DNA of 64,000 nt from Rutidosis leptorrhynchoides. Lineage: Eukaryota > Streptophyta > Magnoliopsida > Asterales > Asteraceae. The stretch is from contig NC_092335.1 in NCBI RefSeq assembly GCF_046630445.1, positions 545,688,501-545,752,500 on the forward strand, in the 5' to 3' direction. The translations under genes and the position numbers were made by a program. How positions within the stretch are numbered: position 1 is the first letter of the stretch; each line of letters opens with the position of its first letter. Shown piece by piece: positions 25,010 to 37,537 of this stretch. The notes under the pieces were generated by a model. The model saw only the letters and a program-made list of their open reading frames with translations. It had not been told where the DNA came from and ran no database searches.

Positions 25010-25843
25010 ATGGCACCGACTACTCGACACACCGTGAATATGAATGAAGAGGAATTCCATACTTTTCTAGCTTCAAACATAGCCGCAGTACAGGCTGCGC
25101 TACATACCAACAATAACCTTGGATCTAGCAGTATAGGAAATCGTGTAGGATGCACCTACAAAGAATTCACTGCCTGCAAACCTTTGGAATTTGATGGAAC
25201 CGAAGGACCGATCGGATTGAAACGGTGGACCGAGAAGGTCGAATTGGTGTTTGCCATAAGTAAGTGTACTGAAGAGGACAATGTGAAGTACGCTACGCAT
25301 ACCTTCACAGGTTCTGCGTTAACATGGTGGAATACCTATCTAGAGCAAGTGAGACAAGACGATGCGTACGCACTACCGTGGTCAGCATTCAAGCACTTGA
25401 TGAACGAGAAGTACCGTCCCAGAACCGAGGTCAATAAGCTCAAGACAGAACTTAGAGGGTTACGAACCCAAGGATTTGATATTACCACGTACGAAAGACG
25501 ATTCACAGAATTGTGCCTATTGTGTCCAGGAGCATTCGAAGATGAGGAAGAGAAGATCGACGCGTTTGTGAAAGGATTACCGGAAAGAATCCAAGAAGAT
25601 ATAAGTTCACACGAGTCCGCCTCCATACAACAGGCATGTAGAATGGCTCACAAACTAGTGAACCAGATTGAAGAAAGAATTAAAGAACAGACTGCTGAAG
25701 AGGCCAATGTGAAGCAAGTCAAAAGAAAGTGGGAGGAAAACGGTGATAAGAATCACCAATACAACAACAACAGCAATTACAACAATAATCGCAACAATTA
25801 TCCCAACAATCGCAACATCAATCGCAACTACAACAAACGGCCC

Positions 25844-25874
<31 letters not shown>

Positions 25875-27232
25875 GCAACTATAACAATCATCCCAATAAC
25901 AATAATAACCGCAACAACAACAACAATCAAAAGCAGCTATGCCAAAGGTGTGAAAAGTATCACTCGGGGTTCTGCACTAAATTTTGCAACAAGTGTAAAA
26001 GAAATGGTCATAGCGTGGCGAAGTGTGAGGTTTACGGACCAGGGGTTAATAGAACGAAAGGAACAAATGGTGTCGGAACGAGTAATGGCGGAGCAAGTAG
26101 TGTCGGAGCAAGTTATGACAATGTAGTTTGTTATAAATGTGGAAAACCGAGCCACATTATTAGAAATTGCCCGAACCAGGAGAACACGAATGGACAAGGC
26201 CACGGAAGAGTTTTCAATATTAATGCGGCAGAGGCACAGGAAGACCCGGAGCTTGTTACGGGTACGTTTCTTATTGACAATAAATCTGCTTACGTTTTAT
26301 TTTATTCGGGTGCGGATAGAAGCTATATGAGTAGAGATTTTTGTGCTAAATTAAGTTGTCCATTGACGCCTTTGGATAGTAAATTTTTACTCGAATTAGC
26401 AAATGGTAAATTAATTTCAGCAGATAATATATGTCGGAATCGAGAAATTAAACTGGTTAGCGAAACATTTAAGATTGATTTGATACCAGTAGAGTTAGGG
26501 AGTTTTGATGTGATAATCGGTATGGACTGGTTGAAAGAAGTGAAAGCAGAGATCGTTTGTTACAAAAATGCAATTCGCATTATACGAGAAAAAGGAAAAC
26601 CCTTAATGGTGTACGGAGAAAAGGGCAACACGAAGCTACATCTTATTAGTAATTTGAAGGCACAAAAACTAATAAGAAAAGGTTGCTATGCTATTCTAGC
26701 ACACGTCGAGAAAGTACAAAATGAAGAAAATAGCATCAATGATGTTCCCGTCGCAAAAGAATTTCCCGATGTATTTTCGAAAGAATTACCGGGATTACCC
26801 CCACATCGATCCATTGAATTTCAAATAGATCTTGTACCAGGAGCTGCACCAATAGCTCGTGCTCCTTACAGACTCGCACCCAGCGAGATGAAAGAACTGC
26901 AAAGTCAATTACAAGAACTTTTAGAGCGTGGTTTCATTCGACCAAGGACATCACCGTGGGGAGCTCCTGTTTTGTTTGTCAAGAAGAAAGATGGTACATT
27001 CAGGTTGTGTATCAACTACCGAGAGTTGAACAAACTTACCATCAAGAATCGCTACCCACTACCGAGAATCGACGACTTATTTGATCAACTACAAGGCTCG
27101 TCTGTTTATTCAAAGATTGACTTACGTTCCGGGTATCATCAAATGAAGGTGAAAGAAGATGATATTCCAAAGACTGCTTTCAGAACACGTTACGGTCATT
27201 ACGAGTTTATGGTCATGCCGTTTGGTTTAACT
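25010..27232 (+). pseudogene. Element 2 gag-pol, 5' part (gag, protease, start of RT)
   Basis: Open from ATG 25010 (MAPTTRH) to the solo-LTR insertion at 27233, 741 codons. Gag has the retrotransposon capsid pattern ([21 protein letters not shown]), then an Asn-rich tract encoded by an AAC repeat (about residues 250-305) and three Cys/His clusters, of which [14 protein letters not shown] and [14 protein letters not shown] are CCHC knuckles. The protease reads FYSGAD: the catalytic Asp of the DSGA motif is Tyr, while Element 3 has Asp, so the protease should be dead. Reverse transcriptase runs to MPFGLT and is cut there; INYRELN replaces IDYRELN. Together with 29669-32026 the frame makes 1,526 codons plus stop. 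Confidence 0.93.
27228..27232. repeat. Target-site duplication of the solo LTR, left copy (TAACT)
   Basis: TAACT directly before TGTAACATCC; the second copy is at 29664-29668 after GCTACA. Only one copy is needed to restore the reading-frame count of gag-pol. Confidence 0.95.
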
Positions 27233-29663
27233 TGTAACATCCCGTGATTTTCCGTTAAATTTATTTTAACACCGTCTTTTTTTTATATATAATATCTTTC
27301 GTTATTCAAATTTGTATCTTTCGTTAACTAACGTTCATAATATTCTCATTATCTAATTATAACGTCATCCGTTACTCGAACGTTTTTAAAATATTCGTTG
27401 GGTTAATTCCCGCACCCGCTTTGAAACTCGAGGGACCGAGATTGCCAAATGGGCAAACTAGTTGACTAGGTCAACTAGTCAACCCACTTACCACATCCAT
27501 TCATTTCATCTCCACCTCCCACTTTCATCCTCCTCTTTCTCTCTACTTCCCATTTTTGAACTCAAAACCCTCAAACATAAAATCATCATCTAAATCCGAT
27601 TGGAGAAGCAAACATCAAAACAAATTACATTTTCGTGATCCTCTCTTCATCCTCTACATTTTGATACCAATATCATCAAGTTTGGTTAACTTTCTAAAAA
27701 CTCTAGATTTCTATAAATTCGTGTTTTTGACTTGAAATTATGTTAGTTAGTGTCTATGGCTCGTGTATAACATGAATACATGTTTTGTTTGCTCGATTTG
27801 TTGATTTGAGTAACTAGTATGAACTTTGAAATGGGTGTGCTTAATCTCTGATTTTGGATGATTAAATGTTGTTTAAGTGTTAAAGTTCAGGTATTAAATG
27901 TGTTACTAGCATCATTAGCTTCAATTTGATGTGTAGGTTGATTAAGAAAACTTCAAAAGCATGATTATTGATTTTGAGATGTTTGACTAGGGTTTGATAG
28001 TTCTTGACATGAATTTTTGGATGCTTGAATGCCATGGAATGTTAATTGTTAGTGTTTAGTTGTAATGTATGCCTCATTACCTTCAAAACGGCATATCATA
28101 TGTGAGAATTGGATTCCCGAAACTCAAAATGCATTTGATGAACTTGAAAATTTGAAAATAGACTTTTATTGATCACTTGACGAGAAATCGGTTGTTGAAA
28201 ATGATGTTTTTGATTGATGATACATGTTTAGTTGTGTTCCTTGTCAAAAGAGCTTTCCAACGGTATAAGATACGCCTTCTAGTTGTTTACGGTTTGCGTT
28301 TTATGGTTGTTTGAAGTTTTGACCAAGACTTGAACATTTGAAACTGACCAGGCACCAGACCCCGTGTATGGCCGCGGCGCGGCGCTCCAGGTCGCGGCGC
28401 GACATAAGCCGCGTCCAGATTCTGTTTCCCTTGACCTTTTTACTAAAAATGTTTGACATGTTCTAGACCTCCAATTTACATGCAACTTGTTTTAACATGC
28501 TTATATATGAATAACTAGCATAGAAAAATAGTTCGGGACCCTACCCGAACGTGTTGACTTTTTCGTTGACTTCGACCAAGTTTGACTTTTAGTCAAACTT
28601 AACCAAACTTTTATACAATCGTTCTAACATGCTTTTATACTTGATTCTTGCATGAAACTTGACAACGTGATTCACATGCTATACTATTCGAGTCGTAACG
28701 AGCCATAGGACTAATTGAACACATTTCGCTCGATCTTGTGTCGTAACCGGTTAATTGATACAACTTACTTGTTTAGGTCAAGGCTAAGCAACATTCATGC
28801 ACACGTTTACTTGTTGAAGTACTTATTTACTCTTGCAATCAAAGGTGAGATCATAGTCCCACTTTTCAACAACTTTTATACTTTTAAATCGTGGGCTGAG
28901 AAACATATACATTACGTACTTATATACATTTCACACGTATATATATTTTTCATACTTTTATACATTGAACACAATTGTGAATACAAAGATACGGACGAGT
29001 TTGAACGAAAATCCTCAATTCAATTATCATTAGTTACATCAGATGGTGTAAGCGAGACTATGTTGTGTGGATCCATACGGGTTTGACTAACCCTCATTCG
29101 GACGGCTCGCTACCGTTAAGCGAATGAAATATATTCTGGTACGGTGTATGTTCTAACACTTTTATGCTGAGGTAAATGATACAGTTAAGCTTTGATAATT
29201 GGGTGCTCGGTAAACAACAATACTTATGGAAATTCAAACGATTTGGAAAATCGATTTATACTATAAATTGTGGTTCAACTTATTTTACTTACATACTCAC
29301 TTACTAGACCTATGATTTCACCAACGTTTTCGTTGACAGATTTCTTCCATGTTTTCTCAGGTTTTGAATGCTTAGTGATACATGCTTCCGCTCATACTTT
29401 TGATACTTGTATTGGATGTCGAGTATACTTGCATACGTGGAGCGTCTTTTTGACTACTTTTAAACTGTGTCGCACGTGTTTCATATGAACTTTAAACCTT
29501 GTTATGTACTTGTTATGGGAACTACTTTTGTAAACTTGAAACAATCTTTATTTTGAAATGAAGGCGACATATTTTGGTCAAAGGTTGTCTTAAAGACTTA
29601 TGACCATGTAATGGGACCTACGTAGACGACGCCGTCACTTGACGATTTGTCGGGGTCGCTACA
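27233..29663 (+). mobile_element. Solo LTR of a third gypsy-type family, inside Element 2 RT
   Basis: 2,431 bp starting TGTAACATCC and ending GGTCGCTACA, flanked by the 5-bp duplication TAACT. It has no internal region, primer site or polypurine tract, so it is a solo LTR left by recombination between two LTRs. Its first bases resemble the start of the Element 1 LTR on its own strand (TGTAACGACC) but the rest does not match Elements 1-4. It contains a short GC-rich block at 28365-28415. A 123-codon frame (28715-29086) has no motif and I do not call it a gene. The insertion splits the reverse transcriptase just before the catalytic FIDD motif. Confidence 0.95.
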
Positions 29664-29668
29664 TAACT

Positions 29669-32026
29669 AATGCACCAGCTATGTTCATGGACCTTATGAA
29701 CCGAGTGTGTGGACCATACCTTGACAAGTTTGTCATTGTTTTCATTGATGACATACTTATTTACTCAAAGAATGACCAAGAACACGGTGAACATTTGAGA
29801 AAGGTGTTAGAAGTATTGAGGAAGGAAGAATTGTACGCTAAGTTTTCAAAGTGTGCATTTTGGTTGGAAGAAGTTCAATTCCTCGGTCACATAGTGAACA
29901 AAGAAGGTATTAAGGTGGATCCGGCAAAGATAGAAACTGTTGAAAAGTGGGAAACCCCGAAAACTCCGAAACACATACGCCAGTTTTTAGGACTAGCTGG
30001 TTACTACAGAAGGTTCATCCAAGACTTTTCCAGAATAGCAAAACCCTTGACTGCATTAACGCATAAAGGGAAGAAATTTGAATGGAATGATGAACAAGAG
30101 AAAGCGTTTCAGTTATTGAAGAAAAAGCTAACTACGGCACCTATATTGTCATTGCCTGAAGGGAATGATGATTTTGTGATTTATTGTGACGCATCAAAGC
30201 AAGGTCTCGGTTGTGTATTAATGCAACGAACGAAGGTGATTGCTTATGCGTCTAGACAATTGAAGATTCACGAACAAAATTATACGACGCCTGATTTGGA
30301 ATTAGGCGCGGTTGTTTTTGCATTAAATACTTGGAGGCACTACTTATATGGGGTCAAAAGTATTATATATACCGACCACAAAAGTCTTCAACACATATTT
30401 AATCAGAAACAACTGAATATGAGGCAGCGTAGGTGGATTGAATTATTGAATGATTACGACTTTGAGATTCGTTACCACCCGGGGAAGGCAAATGTGGTAG
30501 CCGATGCCTTGAGCAGGAAGGACAGAGAACCCATTCGAGTAAAATCTATGAATATAATGATTCATAATAACCTTACTACTCAAATAAAGGAGACGCAACA
30601 AGGAGTTTTAAAAAAGGGAAATTTAAAGGATGAAATACCCAAAGGATCGGAGAAGCATCTTAATATTCGGGAAGACGGAACCCGGTATAGGGCTGAAAGG
30701 ATTTGGGTACCAAAATTTGGAGATATGAGAGAAATGGTACTTAGAGAAGCTCATAAAACCAGATACTCAATACATCCTGGAACGGGAAAGATGTACAAGG
30801 ATCTCAAGAAACATTTTTGGTGGCCGGGTATGAAAGCCGATGTTGCTAAATACGTAGGAGAATGTTTGACGTGTTCTAAGGTCAAAGCTGAGCATCAGAA
30901 ACCATCAGGTCTACTTCAACAACCCGAAATCCCGGAATGGAAATGGGAAAACATTACCATGGATTTCATCACTAAATTGCCAAGGACTGCAAGTGGTTTT
31001 GATACTATTTGGGTAATAGTTGATCGTCTTACCAAATCAGCACACTTCCTACCAATAAGAGAAGATGACAAGATGGAGAAGTTAGCACGACTGTATTTGA
31101 AGGAAGTCGTCTCCAGACATGGAATACCAATCTCTATTATCTCTGATAGGGATGGCAGATTTATTTCAAGATTCTGGCAGACATTACAGCAAGCATTAGG
31201 AACTCGTCTAGACATGAGTACTGCTTATCATCCACAAATTGATGGGCAGAGCGAAAGGACGATACAAACGCTTGAAGACATGCTACGAGCATGTGTTATT
31301 GATTTCGGAAACAGTTGGGATCGACATCTACCGTTAGCAGAATTTTCCTACAACAACAGCTACCATTCAAGCATTGAGATGGCGCCGTTTGAAGCACTTT
31401 ATGGTAGAAAGTGCAGGTCTCCGATTTGTTGGAATGAAGTGGGGGATAGACAGATTACGGGTCCGGAGATTATACAAGAAACTACTGAGAAGATCATCCA
31501 AATTCAACAACGGTTGAAAACCGCCCAAAGTCGACAAAAGAGCTACGCTGACATTAAAAGAAAAGATATAGAATTTGAAATTGGAGAGATGGTCATGCTT
31601 AAAGTTGCACCTTGGAAAGGCGTTGTTCTATTTGGTAAACGAGGGAAATTAAATCCAAGGTATATTGGACCATTCAAGATTATTGATCGTGTCGGACCAG
31701 TAGCTTACCGACTTGATTTACCTCAACAACTCGCGGCTGTACATAACACTTTCCACGTCTCGAATTTGAAGAAATGTTTTGCTAAAGAAGATCTCACTAT
31801 TCCGTTAGATGAAATCCAAATCAACGAAAAATTTCAATTCATCGAAGAACCCGTCGAAATAATGGATCGTGAGGTTAAAAGACTTAAGAAAAACAAGATA
31901 CCAATTGTTAAGGTTCGATGGAATGCTCGTAGAGGACCCGAGTTCACCTGGGAGCGTGAAGATCAGATGAAGAAGAAATACCCGCATCTATTTCCAGAAG
32001 ATTTGTCAACACCTTCAACAGCTTAA
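29669..32026 (+). pseudogene. Element 2 gag-pol, 3' part (RT active site, RNase H, integrase, chromodomain-like end)
   Basis: Continues the frame cut at 27232 and stays open to TAA at 32024-32026, 785 codons plus stop. Order: RT catalytic [11 protein letters not shown], the connection ([11 protein letters not shown]), RNase H ([17 protein letters not shown]), and the integrase zinc site ([10 protein letters not shown], then CLTCSKVK). The integrase core has Asp in TMDFITKLP, Asp in SDRDGRF and Glu in [11 protein letters not shown]. The C-terminal end ([17 protein letters not shown]) resembles the chromodomain-like tail of chromoviruses. QIDGQ replaces QTDGQ of its relatives. It has no start codon of its own except one contributed by the LTR. 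Confidence 0.93.
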
Positions 32027-32061
32027 AATTTCGGGACGAAATTTATTTAACGGGTAGGTAC
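32027..32061 (+). promoter_or_regulatory. Element 2 polypurine tract region
   Basis: AAAATTTCGGGACGAAAT followed by TTAACGGGTAGGTAC leads into the 3' LTR at 32062. The pol stop is only a few bases upstream. Confidence 0.85.
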
Positions 32062-35000
32062 TGTAGTGACCCGAAATTTTCCATGTTTATATATATTAAT
32101 TGAGATTGATATTTACATGATTAAATGTTTCCAACATGTTAAGCAATCAAACTTGTTAAGACATGATTAATTGAAATATGTTTCATATAGACAATTGACT
32201 ACCCAAGTTGACCGGTGATTCACGAACGTTAAAACTTGTAAAAACTATATGATGACATATATATGGATATATATATATATAGTTAACATGATACTATGAT
32301 AAGTAAACATATCATTAAGTATATTAACAATGAACTACATATGTAAAAACAAGACTACTAACTTAATGATTTTTAAACGAGACATATATGTAACGATTAT
32401 CGTTGTAAAGACATTTAATGTATATATATCATATTAAGAGATATTCATACATGATAATATCATGATAATATAATAATTTAAAATCTCATTTGATATTATA
32501 AACATTGGGTTAACAACATTTAACAAGATCGTTAACCTAAAGGTTTCAAAACAACACTTACATGTAACGACTAACGATGACTTAACGACTCAGTTAAAAT
32601 GTATATACATGTAGTGTTTTAATATGTATTTATACACTTTTGAAAGACTTCAATGCACTTATCAAAATACTTCTACTTAACAAAAATGCTTACAATTACA
32701 TCCTCGTTCAGTTTCATCAACAATTCTACTCGTATGCACCCGTATTCGTACTCGTACAATACACAGCTTTTAGATGTATGTACTATTGGTATATACACTC
32801 CAATGATCAGCTCTTAGCAGCCCATGTGAGTCACCTAACACATGTGGGAACCATCATTTGGAAACTAGCATGAAATATCTCATAAAATTACAAAAATATG
32901 AGTAATCATTCATGACTTATTTACATGAAAACAAAATTACATATCCTTTATATCTAATCCATACACCAACGACCAAAAACACCTACAAACACTTTCATTC
33001 TTCAATTTTCTTCATCTAATTGATCTCTCTCAAGTTCTATCTTCAAGTTCTAAGTGTTCTTCATATATTCTACAAGTTCTAGTTACATAAAATCAAGAAT
33101 ACTTTCAAGTTTGCTAGCTCACTTTCAATCTTGTAAGGTGATCATCCAACCTCAAGAAATCTTTGTTTCTTATAGTAGGTTATCATTCTAATATAAGGTA
33201 ATAATCATATTCAAACTTTGGTTCAATTTCTATAACTATAACAATCTTATTTCAAGTGATGATCTTACTTGAACTTGTTTTCGTGTCATGATTCTGCTTC
33301 AAGAACTTCGAGCCATCCAAGGATCCGTTGAAGCTAGATCCATTTTTCTCTTTTCCAGTAGGTTTATCTAAGGAACTTAAGGTAGTAATGATGTTCATAA
33401 CATCATTCGATTCATACATATAAAGCTATCTTATTCGAAGGTTTAAACTTGTAATCACTATAACATAGTTTAGTTAATTCTAAACTTGTTCGCAAACAAA
33501 AGTTAATCCTTCTAACTTGACTTTTAAAATCAACTAAACACATGTTCTATATCTATATGATATGCTAACTTAATGATTTAAAACCTGGAAACACGAAAAA
33601 CACCGTAAAACCGGATTTACACCGTCGTAGTAACACCGTGGGCTTTTTTGGGTTAGTTAATTAAAAACTATGATAAACTTTGATTTAAAAGTTGTTATTC
33701 TGAGAAAATTATTTTTATTATGAACATGAAACTATATCCAAAAATTATGGTTAAACTCAAAGTGGAAGTATGTTTTCTAAAATGGTTATCTAGACGTCGT
33801 TCTTTCGACTGAAATGACTACCTTTACAAAAACGACTTGTAACTTATTTTTCTGACTATAAACCTATACTTTTTCTGTTTAGATTCATAAAATAGAGTTC
33901 AATATGAAACCATAGAAATTTTATTCACTCAAAACGGATTTAAAATGAAGAAGTTATGGGTAAAACAAGATTGGATAATTTTTCTCATTTTAGCTACGTG
34001 AAAATTGGTAACAAATCTATTCCAACCATAACTTAATCAACTTGTATTGTATATTATGTAATCTTGAGATACCATAGACACGTATACAATGTTTCGACCT
34101 ATCATGTCGACACATCTATATATATTTCGGAACAACCATAGACACTCTATATGTGAATGTTGGAGTTAGCTATATAGGGTTGAGGTTGATTCCAAAATAT
34201 ATATAGTTTGAGTTGTGATCAATACTGAGATACGTATACACTGGGTCGTGGATTGATTCAAGATAATATTTATCGATTTATTTCTGTACATCTAACTGTG
34301 GACAACTAGTTGTAGGTTACTAACGAGGACAGCTGACTTAATAAACTTAAAACATCAAAATATATTAAAAGTGTTGTAAATATATTTTGAACATACTTTG
34401 ATATATATGTATATATTGTTATAGGTTCGTGAATCAACCAGTGGTCAAGTCTTACTTCCCGACGAAGTAAAAATCTGTGAAAGTGAGTTATAGTCCCACT
34501 TTTAAAATCTAATATTTTTGGGATGAGAATACATGCAGGTTTTATAAATGATTTACAAAATAGACACAAGTACGTGAAACTACATTCTATGGTTGAATTA
34601 TCGAAATCGAATATGCCCCTTTTTATTAAGTCTGGTAATCTAAGAATTATGGAACAGACACCCTAATTGACGCGAATCCTAAAGATAGATCTATTGGGCC
34701 TAACAAACCCCATCCAAAGTACCGGATGCTTTATTACTTCGAAATTTATATCATATCCGAAGGGTGTCCCGGAATGATGGGGATATTCTTATATATGCAT
34801 CTTGTTAATGTCGGTTACCAGGTGTTCACTATATGAATGATTTTTTATCTCTATGTATGGGATGTGTATTGAAATATGAAATCTTGTGGTCTATTGTTAC
34901 GATTTGATATATATAGGTTAAACCTATAACTCACCAACATTTTTGTTGACGTTTTAAGCATGTTTATTCTCAGGTGATTATTAAGAGCTTCCGCTGTCGC

Positions 35001-35317
35001 ATACTTAAATAAGGACGAGATTTGGAGTCCATGCTTGTATGATATTGTGTAAAAACTGCATTCAAGAAACTTATTTTGTTGTAACATATTTGTATTGTAA
35101 ACTATTATGTAATGGTCGTGTGTAAACAGGATATTTTAGATTATCATTATTTGATAATCTACGTAAAGCTTTTTAAACCTTTATTGATGAAATAAAGGTT
35201 ATGGTTTGTTTTAAAAATGAATGCAGTCTTTGAAAAACGTCTCATATAGAGGTCAAAACCTCGCAACGAAATCAATTAATATGGAACGTTTTTAATCAAT
35301 AAGAACGGGACATTTCA
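32062..35317 (+). mobile_element. Element 2 3' LTR
   Basis: 3,256 bp, TGTAGTGACC to TTTCA, near-identical to 19772-23022. I see scattered single-base differences, for example near 32286, 32654 and 32860, and a longer TA run at 32270-32280. Frames in it are LTR shadows. Confidence 0.95.
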
Positions 35318-35322
35318 GTCCA
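35318..35322. repeat. Target-site duplication of Element 2, right copy (GTCCA)
   Basis: GTCCA directly after the terminal TTTCA, matching 19767-19771. Confidence 0.95.
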
Positions 35323-37532
35323 AACGGGTCCTCAACCTAAGTCAAATATCACTAAGTCAGTAAATCGTCCCAATAGGTTTAAAAATATGTAAATAAGGTC
35401 TTAAGGGTCATCATCATTCATCATTAAACAAAAGGTGTAAAGTAAGTTTCGTTCATGAAAGAAGTTTAAAACAAAGGCTGACTTCGGTCAGTCACCACGG
35501 CCTCAATACCTACTGAAATAAGGTGAGACCAGTGGTCATGGCTCCGTATTTGAGTCCTTTAGTTGTGGTAAAAATTACAGAAGCAAACTCGTCTTCGTTT
35601 GACCGTGGCGACGGTCTAAGTGCGAGTAGGTCAGAATTTTCAGCACAACGTTAAATGGACATAGTGACGATCGGAGGGCCATAAATCCTAAACCGTAACT
35701 CGGATTAAGACGAGTCCTATATGAAAAGTTATCTACTCGAACAGAGCTATCTGAAAATCATCTTTACAGTAGCCCAGGTCGTACAGGTCAGACACAAAAA
35801 CAGTAGAACAGTAGGGTCAGTAGGTTCCGGTGGTTCTTGGTGCTCGATGCTTATCATGGTTCTCATCCTTGATGCATATAGCTTCAAGTGTACAACTCGT
35901 TGATGTGTTTGCATCATTTTCACCAAGGTTTGACCATCATAACCCAAGTGTAAGTCTAAGACATGAAGCACAACTCACTTAAGTGTTGCAAGTGTTTTGA
36001 TGAACCAAAGTTACATCAAAGTCTTAGATTCGACACATACATGAAATGTAAAAGTAAAATTAACCAAGTTTTGACTATTATGACACAAGTGTAGGTCTAA
36101 GACATGTAGCACAACTCACTTAAGAGTTGTATGAAGTTTGATGAACTAAAGTTACATCAAGGTCTTAGATCTAACACATACATGAACTTTAAAACTAATA
36201 TTAAGTTACAACTTGAAAATAAACTTATAAAATCAAGATCTTAAGTTCTAGAACATAGTTCTTAGTTAGATCTTGAAGATCCTAGACCCAAAAGTCTAGA
36301 TCTAATATAAGTGTACCAAGTTATAATTAAAGAAAGCTTACTTACATGTTCTTGAACTTTCAATGTTAACTTTAGTTCAAGAAAGTATGAGATCAAGACT
36401 AACTTGTAATACTTGACCATTTAAACTAACAAACATGAAATTAAAGTGCATAATATAAAGAAACAAGCTAAGTAAACAAGTAACTAGTTCATGGGTTTTT
36501 CATACTTTAAAGATTCAAACCAAAGTTTGATCTTTAAGAATGTAAACTTTAAGTTTACAAACATGACTTACAAGTAATGATTCTACAACCATGAACTTAA
36601 AATCTTTTGACATATTATATGTAGAACATAACTAGAAAGTTAGTTCTTGTATGTTCTTGCTAATACAAGATAAAAAGAAGAATCAAACTAAAGAGTTTGG
36701 TTCTTAACAATATGTAAGTAAATAACAACAACAAAGTTCAAGTAAATTAAACAACAACCAAGTACAAGTAACAAACAACAAATGATGATGATATATGTGT
36801 TCATGGTCACGGTTTTGAACAAGAAAAGGAAAGGAGAAAAGCTCTTGTTACTTACAAGTATTAGAGAGAAAATGAGAGGGAAAGATGAGAGAAAAAGTTG
36901 CAAGTAAATGTGTGTTTGGAATGAATGAAGTGTGAAGGGTATTAGTGAGTAAGTAATAAGAAAAAAAAATGAAGCAAAACACTCCCCAAGGATGCTTATG
37001 GCCGACGGCCTGCATCAACAAAGAGGGAAGGGATTAAACCACTAGTCACTAGCATGTAAAGCTTAAAAGGTTGGTTAATATGGGTGCTTACATGGGGAAG
37101 GTGTGCAAGTAATATGTAACAAGATTCTTTAAGTGTTAACTAACTAGTTCATTTCAAAAGTAATACTTACATGTAAGAGTGGGCTAGTTAGTCCATTTAA
37201 AATGTAGGGTGGGCTTATAAGTCCACTTATATTAATAAAAGCCCAAGTTTCAAGTAGTTAACAAGTTAATCCAACTAAAGCCCAAGTAATTAACTAATAA
37301 CCATAGTTAATCAAAATGATTAATAAAATTTAATCATGAACGTAAATAATACTTGAAAATATTATTCGTGTAAGTTTCGTGTGTCACAAAGACGTTTCGG
37401 GCAATTAAAGTCAAGTACGGGCAATCATGGCAACATGTAAATGTAATAACATACATTTGTTTAATCACAAGTATTAATAATAATAATTATTACGTAGTAA
37501 TAATTAACGTTGGAAAATCCAGGGTCGTTACA

Positions 37533-37537
37533 AGTCG
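37533..37537. repeat. Target-site duplication of Element 1, right copy (AGTCG)
   Basis: AGTCG after the terminal CGTTACA of Element 1, matching 7667-7671. Confidence 0.95.

Larger units (their letters stand above)
19772..35317 (+). mobile_element. Element 2: Ty3/gypsy element carrying an acidic ORF and an F-box ORF
   Basis: Full-length plus-strand element, 15.5 kb with an internal solo LTR, bounded by GTCCA duplications. The order is 5' LTR, primer binding site, acidic ORF, F-box ORF, a copy of the polypurine/LTR-junction sequence, gag-pol, polypurine tract and 3' LTR. Removing the solo LTR and one TAACT copy leaves 13.1 kb. Its LTRs are nearly identical by eye, so it is young. Element 3 is a second member with the same gene order. 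It cannot move on its own now because pol is split and the protease active site is changed. Confidence 0.95.
7672..37532 (-). mobile_element. Element 1: Ty3/gypsy chromovirus-like LTR retrotransposon (interrupted)
   Basis: A complete element in minus orientation between AGTCG duplications. In element order (right to left) it has a 5' LTR (37532-35323 plus 19771-18923, split by Element 2), a primer binding site, an extra ORF, gag-pol with a C-terminal chromodomain-like end, a polypurine tract and a 3' LTR (12952-7672, itself holding a foreign LTR piece). I count three differences in the first 340 bp of the two LTRs, so the insertion is young. Clade assignment to the chromoviruses, probably Tekay-like, rests on the C-terminal motif and the long LTRs and is inference. 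Confidence 0.93.
18923..37532 (-). mobile_element. Element 1 right LTR (5' LTR), split by Element 2
   Basis: Two parts, 18923-19771 and 35323-37532, make an LTR of 3,059 bp once Element 2 and one copy of its duplication are discounted. It begins TGTGATGCC and ends CGTTACA, as in the left copy. The right part (35323-37532) matches 10759-12952 with few differences, for example single bases near 35537 and 35550. The insertion in this LTR probably silences the promoter of Element 1. Confidence 0.92.

Noticed and set aside
25655-25930. Valine-rich hydrophobic frame opposite gag (also 59348-59623)
   Set aside because: Reverse translation of the AAC repeat that encodes the Asn-rich tract of gag.
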